Counted from the first letter of the stretch, positions 7,604-17,973 are shown. The stretch: 64,000 nt of DNA from Dyadobacter crusticola DSM 16708 (GCF_000701505.1 NZ_KL370786.1:388468-452467); one strand, 5' to 3'. Numbers and translations are program-made. The notes: generated from the letters alone by a model not told the origin.

Positions 7604-10000
7604 CTAGTCATTTTTCAACGATTTTACAGGGTTCAGCAATGCAGCCCTGACCGCCTGAAAGCTCACGGTGATTAAAGTAATCGCCATAGCGCCGAAGATC
7701 GCAGCTGCGAAAATCCCCCAGGAAAGGCTGACTTGATAAGTGTATTGTTGGAGCCAGTCGCGCATCAGGTAGTAAGCGACAGGCGTAGCAAGCAGGCACG
7801 CGATCAGTACCAGTATCAGGAAATCCTTGGTGAGCATTTGCCAGAGATCAGCCACTGACGCACCGAGCACCTTGCGAATACCAATCTCTTTCTGGCGCTG
7901 CTCGGCAAAGAAGGAAGCCAAACCGAAAAGACCCAGACAGCTGATGAAAATGGCCAGCGATGCAAATGTGGTCGAGAGCTGGCCGATCCTTTCTTCAGCG
8001 TAGAACTTTCGTTCATACTCCTCGCTTGCAAACTTGTATTCAAAAGGACTTCCGGGATTGAACTTCCTGAAAACAGGTGCAAGTTTGGAAAGTGCTTCTC
8101 TTGCATTGAGAGCAGGATTAAGCCTGATGTGGATGAAGGATGTCCAATCTTCTTTCAACATAAAAACCGTGGGCTGAATGGGCATGAAAGGCGAACCCGT
8201 AATTACATCGTTAATGACGCCGACAATCGTGTATTGATCCCCGTTCCACTGCACGTTCGTACCCACAGCTTCTTTGAGCCCCATGAATTTGGCTGCACTT
8301 TCATTGATGACCATGCCGAGCCGGTCAGAGGAAAAGTCGGGCGAGAAGTCGCGGCCTTGTTTGATTTGCCAGTTGATCGTTTTCCCATATTCGGGCGTAA
8401 TGCCGACGGTCCCCAGATCGCCGAGCTGATCAGGGTCTTTACCAGGCCAGCTGAAACTGGCGTCGCTGCTCCACACCTCGGACGCCGGGCTCGATGACTT
8501 CGCCACATTCGCGACAGCCCCTGTTTGCAGCAGCTCCTCACGAAGGGCAGCAGCGTGTTTTTGGAGGTCTGGCGTGTTGATCGCCACGGAAAGTAATCCC
8601 GCACGGTCAAATCCGACAGGCCTGTTTTTGGCATAATCGATCTGCCGCAGTACCACGAGCGTACCGATCACCAGTGCGACGGACACGGTAAATTGAATTA
8701 CGACGAGTGTCTGGCGCGGGATAGCAGCAAACTTGCCGGCACGCACCAGCAGCGATGAACCAGCCCCTGTCAGCACTTTTACGGGTTGGAAACCAGACAA
8801 GTACAATGCCGGGTAGCTCCCAGCCAGCAAGCCCGTTACCAGCGCAAAAGCCAGTCCGGCCAGCCAGCTGAATGCATTGTCCCAGGTGAACGCGATTTGT
8901 TTGTCGGAGATCTGGTTAAACCAGGGAAGTAACAGCTGCACCAGCAGCAATGCAAGGAGGAGTGCAAATACGGCGACCATGATGGATTCACTGAAAAACT
9001 GGGCGACCAGCTGGCTGCGCAGGGAACCTACTGCCTTGCGGATACCTACTTCTTTCGCCCTTTTCTGCGACCGCGCAGTCGATAAGTTCATGAAGTTAAT
9101 GCAGGCCAGCAGCAGGACAAACAAGCCGATAGTGCCAAAAAGCCAAACAAACTGGATCTGCCCGCGTACCGACACGCCGTTTTCCCATTCGGAGTAGAGG
9201 TGCCAGCGGCTCATGGGATGCAGGAATGCTTTCGGGTCAAATCTCGCCTCTTCTTTGGCGTGGCGGGCTTTAATCTTCTCTATTTTGGCACTTACCTGCT
9301 CAAAGCTCGTATTGGGTGCGATTTGGACCAGCAACAAAAAAGAATTATTCCCCCAGTTCGTCTCCGAGCGTTTCACCCAAGGCTCTTCTTCCAGAAAGTA
9401 TTTCCACGGCAGCAAAAAGGATACCTCCCGGAAATCTGAGTCGTAAGGAATGTCCTCATAGATGCCCGTTACTTTGAAATAATTTTTGTTGTCAAGCTTA
9501 ATGAATTGATTTATAGGATCCTTGTCGCCGAATAGCGCTTTGGCTACTGACTCAGAGAGCAGGGTAGAAGCCGGGTCGTTAAGCCCGGCGGCTGTTCCCT
9601 TGATGATCCTGAGTGACATCATGGCGGTGAAATCGGGCTCAACGCAATTGCCTTTTCTGGAAATCTTCTTGTCTCCGGATGCCAAGATGTGATCCTCGGT
9701 CCAGGAAGAGGAAGTAATGTATTCGAATTCACTGGCATGCTCACTTTGCAATGCAGCCCGCATCGGCAGGGGAGTGGCTTGTGAGGTGGTGGTGGTACCG
9801 TTGTAGGTTTGATGTTGCATGACCCGCGCGATGCGGTCATAGTTCCGGTGGTATTTATTATACGAAAGCTCGTCCCACATCCACAGGCCGATCAGGATTA
9901 CAGTGGTCATACCAATGGACAAACCAGCGATATTAATGGCTGAGTACGTGCTGTTTTTAGTCAGGTTTCGAAATGCGACTTTGATGTAGTTCTGTAGCAT
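7604..10000 (-). CDS. FtsX-like/MacB-type ABC transporter permease
   Basis: 798 residues with the double layout of large Bacteroidota FtsX permeases. A membrane helix lies near residues 20-42 after MLQNYIKVAFRNL, followed by a MacB-type periplasmic domain (about 50-250) and a first block of three helices (about 280-420). A conserved repeat entry (SARSQKRAKEVGIRKAVGS) lies near 310. A second periplasmic domain and a last three-helix block follow (FFAEQRQKEIGIRKVLGAS near 690). It ends with the family signature NPVKSLKND. No ATPase gene is nearby, so the energising subunit must be encoded elsewhere. It is divergent from a second permease of the same family. Substrate unknown; extrusion or mechanotransmission is the usual role. 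Confidence 0.9.
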   Translation of the reverse strand: MLQNYIKVAFRNLTKNSTYSAINIAGLSIGMTTVILIGLWMWDELSYNKYHRNYDRIARVMQHQTYNGTTTTSQATPLPMRAALQSEHASEFEYITSSSWTEDHILASGDKKISRKGNCVEPDFTAMMSLRIIKGTAAGLNDPASTLLSESVAKALFGDKDPINQFIKLDNKNYFKVTGIYEDIPYDSDFREVSFLLPWKYFLEEEPWVKRSETNWGNNSFLLLVQIAPNTSFEQVSAKIEKIKARHAKEEARFDPKAFLHPMSRWHLYSEWENGVSVRGQIQFVWLFGTIGLFVLLLACINFMNLSTARSQKRAKEVGIRKAVGSLRSQLVAQFFSESIMVAVFALLLALLLVQLLLPWFNQISDKQIAFTWDNAFSWLAGLAFALVTGLLAGSYPALYLSGFQPVKVLTGAGSSLLVRAGKFAAIPRQTLVVIQFTVSVALVIGTLVVLRQIDYAKNRPVGFDRAGLLSVAINTPDLQKHAAALREELLQTGAVANVAKSSSPASEVWSSDASFSWPGKDPDQLGDLGTVGITPEYGKTINWQIKQGRDFSPDFSSDRLGMVINESAAKFMGLKEAVGTNVQWNGDQYTIVGVINDVITGSPFMPIQPTVFMLKEDWTSFIHIRLNPALNAREALSKLAPVFRKFNPGSPFEYKFASEEYERKFYAEERIGQLSTTFASLAIFISCLGLFGLASFFAEQRQKEIGIRKVLGASVADLWQMLTKDFLILVLIACLLATPVAYYLMRDWLQQYTYQVSLSWGIFAAAIFGAMAITLITVSFQAVRAALLNPVKSLKND

Positions 10001-10302
10001 AATGATCAGGTTGAGGTCCTATTCCTTGAAGTGCTGTACATCACACGTCGGCAAATACCTTACCATTTCTTCGATGTGGCTGGATGATGCGGAGGGAGCT
10101 ATTTCTGCCTGCGCGTTGTCCGGTAGTGCACAGGCGGGCGTTCAGTTTTGAACAATGGGATGCCGGATTTTTCTTGCAAATCTGTACATATACGGCCTTT
10201 ACTGATCAGTTTAGGTGTATTTGAAAGATGGCACAGCATTTAAACGATAAGACAAACAAAACGCCTTTTGAGAATACTCCCACCACATTCAAGCCGCAGC
10301 TT

Positions 10303-12672
10303 ATGATACGTAATTACTTCAAGATCGCTTTCCGGAACCTCGTCGGCAGCAAGACTTTTTCATCCATCAATGTGCTTGGCCTTGCGCTGGGAATGGCCTG
10401 CAGCCTGATGATCATGCTCTGGATCAAAGACGAATTGGGCGTCGATGCTTTTCATGCGAATAAGGCCCAGCTGTACCGGATTTATATGAAGGAGTATTTC
10501 AGTGGAAAAGTGCAGGGTGTAATCTGGACACCTGGTCCGCTGGCAGAGGAGTTGAAGAAATCGGTGCCTGAAATTGAACTGTCAACGCCATTTGAATGGG
10601 CCAGTAATCAGACATTTTCGGTCGGTGATAAAATCAATAAACAGCTGACTAATGCAGCCAGTGCGGATTTTTTCAAAATGTTCAGCTTTAAGTTGTTGCA
10701 GGGAACGCCTGATGCTGCATTGAAAGACCTGAACAGTCTGGCGATTTCGAGAAATATGGCAATCACCTTTTTTGGTAGTCCAGAGGCAGCAATGGGCAAG
10801 GCTATCCGGTTCGATAACCGGAAAGACCTGATGGTCAGCGCAGTTTTTGAAAATATACCAGGTAACAGCACCCTGAAATTCGACTGCCTTCAAAATTGGG
10901 AGGGCTTCGTGGTCGACAATGAGTGGGCGAAAGATTGGGGCAACACCGATCCTCTGACCTTTTTTATGTTCCGTAAGGATGCCGATCCTGCCAAAGTGGA
11001 AGCCAAAATCACGCATCTTCTGGACAAATATAACCGTGATCAGGGCAAGCCTTTCAAAACGCAGCTGGCTATGCAGCCGTTTCACGAATATTATCTGAAC
11101 AGCAACATCAAGAATGCCAAAATGGATGGCGGACGGATCGAATATGTGCGTCTGTTCAGCTTTGTGGCGGTATTTATCCTCCTCATTGCCTGCATTAACT
11201 TCATGAACCTGGCTACTGCGCGTTCGGCGAAGCGTGCAAAAGAAGTCGGTGTGCGTAAGGTGGTTGGCGCGATGCGTTCCATGCTAGTGGGTCAATTTAT
11301 GGGTGAGGCTATTTTGCTTACGGTTTGCTCTATATCACTGGCCCTTTTGCTGGTTGCGCTCACATTGCCTTCATTCAATACGCTTACGGAAAAGCAGATC
11401 ACGCTGCCGGTCCGGGTGCCCGCATTCTGGGGAGCGCTGGCAGGCTTACTTGCGGTTACCGGGCTGGTTGCTGGCAGTTATCCTGCCCTTTTCCTGTCGT
11501 CGCTCAACCCGGTCCGCGTGCTGAAAGGTGCATTGAAATTTGATTCAAAATCGGTTTTTCTCCGCAAGGGCCTGGTCGTATTTCAGTTTGGGCTGTCCAT
11601 TATTCTGATTGTAGGAATGATCATTATTTACAGGCAAGTTGAATTTGTGCAAACCAAAAACCTCGGCTTCGACCGGGAAAACCTGATTTATTTCCCGCTG
11701 GAAGGTGACCTGGGTAAAAATTACAACTTGCTGCACGACGCGCTTCTGGACGTTCCGGGTATCAAAGATGTATCTCACATGACCGCATCGCCGGCATCCA
11801 ATGGTTCGGGAACGGAAGGAGTCACGTGGACAGGGAGCGATCCCAATGATAAAGTACGGTTTACGCCGGTTGGGGTGGGTTATGATTTTGTCAAGACAAT
11901 GAACCTGCAACTGGCCGATGGCCGTGATTTTTCCAAACAATTTCCAACAGATTCATTGGGTTTCCTGATCAATGAATCGGCACTTAAAGTAATTGGGTAC
12001 AAGGATCCGATTGGCCGGGAATTGAGCTGGGCAGGTAAGAGGGGCCATATCGTAGGCGTTTTAAAAGATTTCCATTTTCAATCGCTGCATACGAGTATAC
12101 GCCCGTTGATCGCCTATCTCCGCGCAGACAGGGTTTCGGGAAATGCAATTATCCGCATTGAAGCCGGGAAAACGACACAAACTCTCAGTGAAATTGAAAA
12201 GGTCTGTAAAAGGCTCAATCCCAAATTTCCTTTTACCTATTCCTTCACCGATCAGGCATACGCGCGCCAATACCAGAGTGAGCAGGTGGTGAGCAAGTTA
12301 TCCAGCTATTTTGCATTCATGGCCATCTTTATCTCGTGCCTGGGATTATTCGGACTGGCTACATTTACTGCAGAGCAGCGCACCAAGGAAATCGGAGTGC
12401 GGAAGGTGCTCGGCGCGTCGGTAGCCGGCATTGTTGCGCTGTTGTCGCTTGATTTTCTGAAACTGGTGGGTATTGCTATTGTGGTCGCTTCGCCCGTTGC
12501 CTGGTGGCTGATGAACGAATGGCTGCAAGGGTTTGCGTATCAAATTCATATTGAGTGGTGGATGTTTGTCGTGGCAGGGATACTATCTGTCTTAATTGCT
12601 GTTTTGACAATCAGCTTCCAAAGCATAAAAGCCGCATTGATGAACCCGGTGAAGTCGCTGAGAAGTGAATAG
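10303..12672 (+). CDS. FtsX-like/MacB-type ABC transporter permease
   Basis: The start at 10303 (MIRNYFKIAFRNL) is chosen because it matches the N terminus of the paralogue and of the family. An in-frame ATG at 10228 would add 25 polar residues. The 789-residue product has the same arrangement as its divergent neighbour: N-terminal helix, MacB-type periplasmic domain, FtsX block with SAKRAKEVGVRKVVGA near residue 305, second periplasmic region, and a final block with FTAEQRTKEIGVRKVLGAS near 680. It ends NPVKSLRSE. It is a paralogue of the 7604-10000 gene, and both lack an adjacent ATPase. The two could form a heteromeric pair, which is inference from pairing alone. Confidence 0.88.
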   Translation: MIRNYFKIAFRNLVGSKTFSSINVLGLALGMACSLMIMLWIKDELGVDAFHANKAQLYRIYMKEYFSGKVQGVIWTPGPLAEELKKSVPEIELSTPFEWASNQTFSVGDKINKQLTNAASADFFKMFSFKLLQGTPDAALKDLNSLAISRNMAITFFGSPEAAMGKAIRFDNRKDLMVSAVFENIPGNSTLKFDCLQNWEGFVVDNEWAKDWGNTDPLTFFMFRKDADPAKVEAKITHLLDKYNRDQGKPFKTQLAMQPFHEYYLNSNIKNAKMDGGRIEYVRLFSFVAVFILLIACINFMNLATARSAKRAKEVGVRKVVGAMRSMLVGQFMGEAILLTVCSISLALLLVALTLPSFNTLTEKQITLPVRVPAFWGALAGLLAVTGLVAGSYPALFLSSLNPVRVLKGALKFDSKSVFLRKGLVVFQFGLSIILIVGMIIIYRQVEFVQTKNLGFDRENLIYFPLEGDLGKNYNLLHDALLDVPGIKDVSHMTASPASNGSGTEGVTWTGSDPNDKVRFTPVGVGYDFVKTMNLQLADGRDFSKQFPTDSLGFLINESALKVIGYKDPIGRELSWAGKRGHIVGVLKDFHFQSLHTSIRPLIAYLRADRVSGNAIIRIEAGKTTQTLSEIEKVCKRLNPKFPFTYSFTDQAYARQYQSEQVVSKLSSYFAFMAIFISCLGLFGLATFTAEQRTKEIGVRKVLGASVAGIVALLSLDFLKLVGIAIVVASPVAWWLMNEWLQGFAYQIHIEWWMFVVAGILSVLIAVLTISFQSIKAALMNPVKSLRSE

Positions 12673-12817
12673 TTTGGGTTGGCCTGATACACTTTCTGAT
12701 CAGAAGGAATGCATTCTACCCGTTTCTAATCATGGGTTGGCAAAGTTTTATTAGCAAATAGTAAAACAGGCTGGGTAGCTGGCTTGTGCAACTATTTACC
12801 AATATAATTTCATCAAC

Positions 12818-13717
12818 ATGTCTGAAACAATCAATGCATCGCTTCAAAATCCGGTAGAGAAATATCCAAAGCCGCCATTTAACAAACAGCCACAACCTGT
12901 TCCCGGACTCGCCTCCAAAATGGATCCCAAGCCCGATCATGGCGAAACATCCTACAAAGGCTCGGGCAGATTGGCTGGCAGAAAAGCGCTTATTACAGGC
13001 GGTGACTCGGGAATCGGTCGCGCGGCAGCTATTGCATACGCGAGAGAAGGAGCCGATGTGGTCATCAATTACCTGCCTGACGAACAATCCGATGCAGACG
13101 AGGTAATCGCGCTGATTGAGGCGGAGGGTAGAAAAGGGTTCGGCATTCCCGGCGATATTACCAATGAATCTTTTTGTAAAGAGCTGGTAAGTCAGGCTGT
13201 GCAAAAGCTCGGCGGACTGGATATTCTGGTCAACAATGCAGGACATCAGCAGGCTGTCGACTCACTGCTTGACATTACTTCCGAAGGGTTTGACGTTACG
13301 ATCAAAACCAACATATATGCGCCATTCTGGATCACCAAGGCTGCATTGCCACATCTTGCAGCAGGTTCAGTGATCATTGCGACTTCATCTGTTCAGGCTT
13401 ATGATCCCTCGGAAAACCTGTTCGATTATGCGCAGACCAAAGCAGCCAATGTAGCTTTTGTAAAGTCACTTGCCAAGCAGCTCGGCTCGAAAGGTATCCG
13501 CGTTAACGGTGTTGCGCCGGGTCCGATATGGACGCCATTGCAGGTAAGCGGCGGACAGCCACAGGATAAAATCGTTGAATTCGGGAAGGCTATGCCGCTG
13601 GGCAGGCCCGGGCAACCGGCTGAGCTGGCGTCGATATACGTGCAGCTTGCCGATGCAAACGCAAGCTACGCTACCGGCCAGATTTATGGTGCAGCAGGTG
13701 GCGGTGGTCATCCCTGA
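12818..13717 (+). CDS. SDR family oxidoreductase (YghA/YdaD-like)
   Basis: 299 residues of the long subgroup of classical short-chain dehydrogenases, with an extra N-terminal stretch of about 50 residues (PVEKYPKPPFNKQPQPVPG). Cofactor motif TGGDSGIG at 60-67 and NNAG at 139-142 are intact. The catalytic Ser pair lies near 190 (IIATSSVQAY) and the Tyr204-Lys208 pair in YAQTK. Relatives such as E. coli YghA and Bacillus general stress dehydrogenases use NADP or NAD to interconvert aldehydes or ketones and alcohols. The physiological substrate is unknown. The gene is monocistronic, ending at a strong bidirectional terminator. Confidence 0.92.
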   Translation: MSETINASLQNPVEKYPKPPFNKQPQPVPGLASKMDPKPDHGETSYKGSGRLAGRKALITGGDSGIGRAAAIAYAREGADVVINYLPDEQSDADEVIALIEAEGRKGFGIPGDITNESFCKELVSQAVQKLGGLDILVNNAGHQQAVDSLLDITSEGFDVTIKTNIYAPFWITKAALPHLAAGSVIIATSSVQAYDPSENLFDYAQTKAANVAFVKSLAKQLGSKGIRVNGVAPGPIWTPLQVSGGQPQDKIVEFGKAMPLGRPGQPAELASIYVQLADANASYATGQIYGAAGGGGHP

Positions 13718-13731
13718 TTTTTCCGATAAAC

Positions 13732-13773
13732 AACAAAAAAACCTGCTGGTACTCACCAGCAGGTTTTTTTGTT
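13732..13773. terminator. Bidirectional Rho-independent terminator
   Basis: A perfect 19-bp inverted repeat (13732-13750 with 13755-13773) has the GC-rich core ACCTGCTGGT and ACCAGCAGGT around a 4-nt loop, flanked by A7 and T7 tracts. It serves both the plus-strand dehydrogenase gene and the converging DUF4374 gene. Confidence 0.93.
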
Positions 13774-13787
13774 GAAAGCTTAGACTC

Positions 13788-15128
13788 TTAATAAGAACCC
13801 AGGTAACTCGATCCCGACTGGCCGGTCAATGTGCTTCCTTTGATCACTTCTTTCGTTTTCCAGTTGATCACGTACAATCTGCCTGCTGCGCCTGTTGGGG
13901 TAAGTGGTACGTAAATGTAATCACCGCTTACTGCCAGGTTTTGATACTGCCCGAAGTCAAGACCAGCTTCATAATCGTTGCTGATTTTAGTCGCCGTTTT
14001 TGCATTCAGATCAACCATTGCGATGTAGCCGCCTTCTCCGGCGATATTGTACAAAACCAAACCGATTCCGTCTTTGATATACCGCCAGGCCTGAATGCGT
14101 GTATCTTTCAGGTTCAGGGCTGCATCGAGATCGAAATGGTATCCGCTGTCGTAGTCGTTGGTGCTTTTGTTGATGCGCAAAATGTCCTTTCCGCCCGTCG
14201 CCGTAGCCTGGTAAATGTTTCCGTCGTTCCCTACATACTGCGTCATGGTTCGGTAGGAGTGGTTATTGGTTTTTGAAAGCGTGGAATAGATCAGCTTTGG
14301 GTTTTGCAGGGACGGATAATCTACAACCAGCGTTGTGGTACCGATGGTCCTGTTTGCAGCGTCATTTGCCCAGACCGGAGCACCGCTCGCATTATAGGAC
14401 AGTTTTTTAGGATCAATTTTGCTTACGTTGCAACCAATGAAAATCTTCGTTTTATCCTCATTCAAAACAGGCACATCGATGCGGCCGACGGAGTAACCCT
14501 GCGCTTCCAGTTCAGCCGGGAAAGGGAAGTCGAATTCTGTGGAGTTGGGTACTCTTGCCGTTTGCAGATCAATCACCGCAATCCTTACTTTTCCCCTGGT
14601 ATATTTAAAAATGTGGTTGGGAGCCGCACCTTCCGTCACCGTGGTACTGCCTGTCAGATGTACTCCGATGCCGATATTTTCAGCCGCTTTCGTCCAACGA
14701 GGGGAAGTTCCGACAATGTCCGACAGGTCGAGTTCATTGCCGGTATCCTGGTAATCCTTTCCGCCTTTCACCAGATATTTGTTAAAAACGCCGCCATCTT
14801 CGCCGGTGTACTGAATGTTGTACAGCTCTGTTCCGTTTTCAGAAGCCTGCACACGGGCAGTACGGGCCGATCTCAATCCAAACCCATTCTGATAAATGTT
14901 CACCGAAAAGTTGGGATCGATCGCTTGTGCATGGGTGATCGCGTACGCCATTGTGCCGCCGTTACCAGCTGTTCCCGCCTCATCGGGGATCGACGCAGTC
15001 AGTGAGATAAACTCTCTCGCAGCTGGCGTTTCGCCGCCGCCTGCATCCGGATCCGTAACGTCTTCTTTACAGCCGGAGAAAGTCAGCGCAACCCCGAGTA
15101 TCACAGCACTTAACAGATATTTTTTCAT
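13788..15128 (-). CDS. DUF4374 domain-containing lipoprotein
   Basis: 446 residues. A lipoprotein signal ends at Cys20 (VALTFSGC). The rest is beta-propeller-like, with repeated strands such as YVPLTPTGAAGRLYVINWKT. DUF4374 lipoproteins are typically encoded next to TonB-dependent siderophore or haem receptors. Here the gene starts 12 bp after such a receptor, so it belongs to the same operon. A role as a surface or periplasmic partner that binds the receptor's ligand is inferred; no enzymatic motif is visible. The gene ends at the strong shared terminator. Confidence 0.85.
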   Translation of the reverse strand: MKKYLLSAVILGVALTFSGCKEDVTDPDAGGGETPAAREFISLTASIPDEAGTAGNGGTMAYAITHAQAIDPNFSVNIYQNGFGLRSARTARVQASENGTELYNIQYTGEDGGVFNKYLVKGGKDYQDTGNELDLSDIVGTSPRWTKAAENIGIGVHLTGSTTVTEGAAPNHIFKYTRGKVRIAVIDLQTARVPNSTEFDFPFPAELEAQGYSVGRIDVPVLNEDKTKIFIGCNVSKIDPKKLSYNASGAPVWANDAANRTIGTTTLVVDYPSLQNPKLIYSTLSKTNNHSYRTMTQYVGNDGNIYQATATGGKDILRINKSTNDYDSGYHFDLDAALNLKDTRIQAWRYIKDGIGLVLYNIAGEGGYIAMVDLNAKTATKISNDYEAGLDFGQYQNLAVSGDYIYVPLTPTGAAGRLYVINWKTKEVIKGSTLTGQSGSSYLGSY

Positions 15129-15140
15129 CTTAGAAATGGA

Positions 15141-17630
15141 TTATAAAAATTTACTGATTGTATAATTTAACTTAACAGAAATGCTTCTGCCGGGCTTTTG
15201 CACACCGAAATTGTCATACATCTCGGCATTGAAAATGTTCTTCAGATCGAAGCTGGCTACCATTTTCCCGTTTGGAAAACGGTAGCTCGCGCCCAGATCG
15301 TGGTAGAACTGAGTGGGCGTTGTAAACCATTCAGATTCCATCCAAACGGTCCCGAACGGAGCCACAAAGCCGGTGTTATAGTAAAGATTGAGGATGGATC
15401 TTTTCTGGATTTTATCGTTCAGGCGGTACTGTACGCTTCCATTCATCGTAAAGAATGGTTCGTTCGGCAGCTGCAAATTGTACAGATCGTGCGGCTTGCC
15501 TTGCTGGTCAAACTCCTGCTTGAAGAGGGTATTGAACTTGGAAAAATTAAACAGCGCATTCAGACGATTGTCGTACACATAAATGATTTCACCTTCAAAT
15601 CCCCGCGACTGTGTTCTGCCCAGGTTTACGAATTTGGTCACCTGAATATCGGCGTCACTTTCCCGGCCTGGTACAATCTGGTCTTCCACAGCCTGCTGCG
15701 TGATTTTGTTAAATCCATTCCGCCAGAATGCGCTGGCATAAAGGGTAATCTTGTGTTTCCCGAGCTGCACCGGCCCGTGGCGGAAACCGAGGTTGTAATT
15801 CACATTCTTCTCAGGGATTAAGCCGGGGTTTTCGAGGATATTGTTCTCAGGATCTCCGTAAAGCTGGTTTTCAGTAGCTGTTACATACGCATTCTGAGTG
15901 GATCCAATAATATACAGTTTGGAAAACACATTGTAAGATACCGTCGCGCCGTAGCCTTTGTTGTGGTTGACAGTCTTGTTCCGCACCCTGTTCACGACAT
16001 TCACACCGTCCTGCTCCACCAGCTCCGGCCGTGTTTGAATGGTCCTGTTTGAAGTGTATTTTCCGAGTAGATTCGTTTTTAGTTTGTCATTAAAAAACTG
16101 CGCTTCGTAATTCATCGCGAGGATGTTGTTCATCACGCTGCTTACCGTGACCATTTCTTTTTTTTCTGGATTGAGCAGGTCATTATCGTCCCTGTCGGTG
16201 GTTTCTAGCTTGTGGTTTAAAGAGATCCGGTGGCCTGGAAAGACAGTATACCCAAGATTCGATCGCATATTGGTGATCTGCCGGTTGACTTGCACGATGC
16301 TCTTCGCCCCCTGCTGACCCATTCCCGGCGTAGGCGGCACCGGCACGATCTGGCCATTTCTGATCAGCATCCTGGGCTTTCCGTCCCAATTGTAAACCTG
16401 TCCGACCGTATCCTGCACGTAAGTGCTCCGGTAGCTTCTGACTGCGTTCACATTGATCGCCATTCCCTTGACCAGGAAGTTGTTCTTGTTGTAAATCAGG
16501 CTCAGCACATTCGCCCGGTACTCGCCAAACCTGCCCACATAAGGCCGCGCCATGGTGGTCCCGTGCGGTATTTCGCTGTAAGTATCCGAGACATTGTACC
16601 CGATGAAGAACTGGTCTGCCCATTTTACATTGGTAAATCCCACTTCAAACCGGCCGCCGATGGATTTGTATTGATTATTGAACCTCTTCGCCCGATAGTA
16701 GCGCTCCAAAGTCCTGTCCGGGTGCACGAACTTAGAAAACTTGCCCCAGGTAGTGTAACTATTGTCGGTATATGTATAAAAACCTGATGCTCTTGCGGTG
16801 AAACCAGTTTGCTTGCTGCGGTATATTCCCGAAATGTCGGATTGAAACGTGTTGAAAGATCCGTAGGAAACGGCGGCTGTGATGTTGTTCTGCGAAGCAT
16901 CCTTTTTCAAGACTACATTGATGGCGCCGCCCACGTAGTCGCCCGTGAGGTGGGAGGGAAGTACCCCTTTGTACACCTCAATGCGTTCGATCATCGCCGG
17001 TGGAATGTTGTTCAGATTGAATGAAGATCCGTACGTAGAGATCTCGATGCCGTCCAGAAATATTCCCACGGCGCTTCCTGACATTCCATTCAGGTTATAC
17101 TCGACCCGCGAGCCGATCCCGCCATTCTGGCGAACGCGCACGCCCACCGCCCGATCGAGGAGCTCGTTGGTGGTCAGGTTTCTTAAAGACGCTTCTTTGG
17201 TTTCGATCACAGCCACCGCAAAGCCGGTTGTCTCAATTTCCTTCTTCTCGGTTTTCTGGACGATCTGCACTTCGTTAAGGTCCAATGCAGCGCGCGTCAC
17301 CACCGGATTAATCTCGTAAAAAGGTTTGTTAACCTGGATCTTCGACGTTTTTGACTTGATTTCAACAGACGTAATGATGATATCTCGGTTCCCGTAAGGA
17401 ACATCTTTGAGCTGGAAAGTACCGTCGGTTTCCGAGAAAGTGGCAATGCTGGTTCCGTCTATCCTGACTGTCGCGAAGCTGACGATCGCGCCTTTGTCAT
17501 CTCTTACCGTGCCTTTGATAATGGACGTTTTCGGAGCGACTGTCTGCGCAGAAGTGTTGAACCAGAACAGGGTAAGTAATGCGGTAATAAGTATATAATG
17601 TTTCGATAACATCCGTTTTTGTTCCTTCAT
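15141..17630 (-). CDS. TonB-dependent receptor, probably for an iron chelate
   Basis: 829 residues with a signal peptide (about 7-28, ending NTSAQ). A carboxypeptidase-regulatory-like domain covers about 35-115. The plug spans about 130-245 (LLDRAVGVRVRQNGGIGSRV, FLDGIEI, ERIEVYKGVLPSHLTGDYVGGAINVVLKK). A 22-strand-type barrel ends in LNYTISKFL. The gene layout of the FecA/FhuA-like class plus a DUF4374 lipoprotein and a siderophore-interacting flavoprotein points to uptake of a ferric siderophore. The precise ligand is not readable. An alternative start at Met7 is possible. Confidence 0.88.
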   Translation of the reverse strand: MKEQKRMLSKHYILITALLTLFWFNTSAQTVAPKTSIIKGTVRDDKGAIVSFATVRIDGTSIATFSETDGTFQLKDVPYGNRDIIITSVEIKSKTSKIQVNKPFYEINPVVTRAALDLNEVQIVQKTEKKEIETTGFAVAVIETKEASLRNLTTNELLDRAVGVRVRQNGGIGSRVEYNLNGMSGSAVGIFLDGIEISTYGSSFNLNNIPPAMIERIEVYKGVLPSHLTGDYVGGAINVVLKKDASQNNITAAVSYGSFNTFQSDISGIYRSKQTGFTARASGFYTYTDNSYTTWGKFSKFVHPDRTLERYYRAKRFNNQYKSIGGRFEVGFTNVKWADQFFIGYNVSDTYSEIPHGTTMARPYVGRFGEYRANVLSLIYNKNNFLVKGMAINVNAVRSYRSTYVQDTVGQVYNWDGKPRMLIRNGQIVPVPPTPGMGQQGAKSIVQVNRQITNMRSNLGYTVFPGHRISLNHKLETTDRDDNDLLNPEKKEMVTVSSVMNNILAMNYEAQFFNDKLKTNLLGKYTSNRTIQTRPELVEQDGVNVVNRVRNKTVNHNKGYGATVSYNVFSKLYIIGSTQNAYVTATENQLYGDPENNILENPGLIPEKNVNYNLGFRHGPVQLGKHKITLYASAFWRNGFNKITQQAVEDQIVPGRESDADIQVTKFVNLGRTQSRGFEGEIIYVYDNRLNALFNFSKFNTLFKQEFDQQGKPHDLYNLQLPNEPFFTMNGSVQYRLNDKIQKRSILNLYYNTGFVAPFGTVWMESEWFTTPTQFYHDLGASYRFPNGKMVASFDLKNIFNAEMYDNFGVQKPGRSISVKLNYTISKFL

Positions 17631-17973
17631 GTATTTTCCTGCTAGCTGCCGGCATTGTCAGCAACCAGATTGCAGTGATGCTTATTTAGACTAATTATAT
17701 TGAGTGCAAATATAGGCGCGGGAAAACAGCAAAAGTGACGCGAGACGGAATGGTAATGACGCGAGAGGGAGTAATGCGGCTGTCGGCTGGCTAGGAGGCA
17801 GTTTTGCGAGCAGCACGTTTGTTCAGAGTTGGCAGGTCCGGGCGCTTGCCGGAGAATGCATCCTGTGAATGCTGTTTATTTTTTTAACAAAGCGGAAACC
17901 ACGCCAGCTAGGAAGGCCAGCTGGACGCCGATGAAGACAAGCAAAATCAGGAAACTTGGTCCGGCATAACGGG
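17631..17973 (-). promoter_or_regulatory. Intergenic region before TonB receptor with a -7 element
   Basis: This 343-bp gap holds a TAnnTTTG element (TATATTTG, minus strand, at 17707-17714) 77 bp before the receptor start. A TTTG lies 15 bp farther upstream, shorter spacing than usual. A hydrophobic reading frame without a start codon ends at 17876 and may be a decayed membrane peptide. No Fur box or hairpin was convincing. Confidence 0.35.

Noticed and set aside
10140..10153. GTTCA-N4-TGAAC inverted repeat in the gap between the permeases
   Set aside because: Five-bp arms can occur by chance in a gap of this size, and no related copy was found.
12694..12705. TTCTGATCAGAA palindrome after the second FtsX permease gene
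   Set aside because: Only 12 bp, no U tract and no second copy seen; too short to call an operator or a terminator.
14304..15005. Long plus-strand open frame of 233 codons opposite the DUF4374 gene
   Set aside because: Antisense shadow of a clearly recognisable lipoprotein gene, with Arg/Cys-rich composition and no domain.
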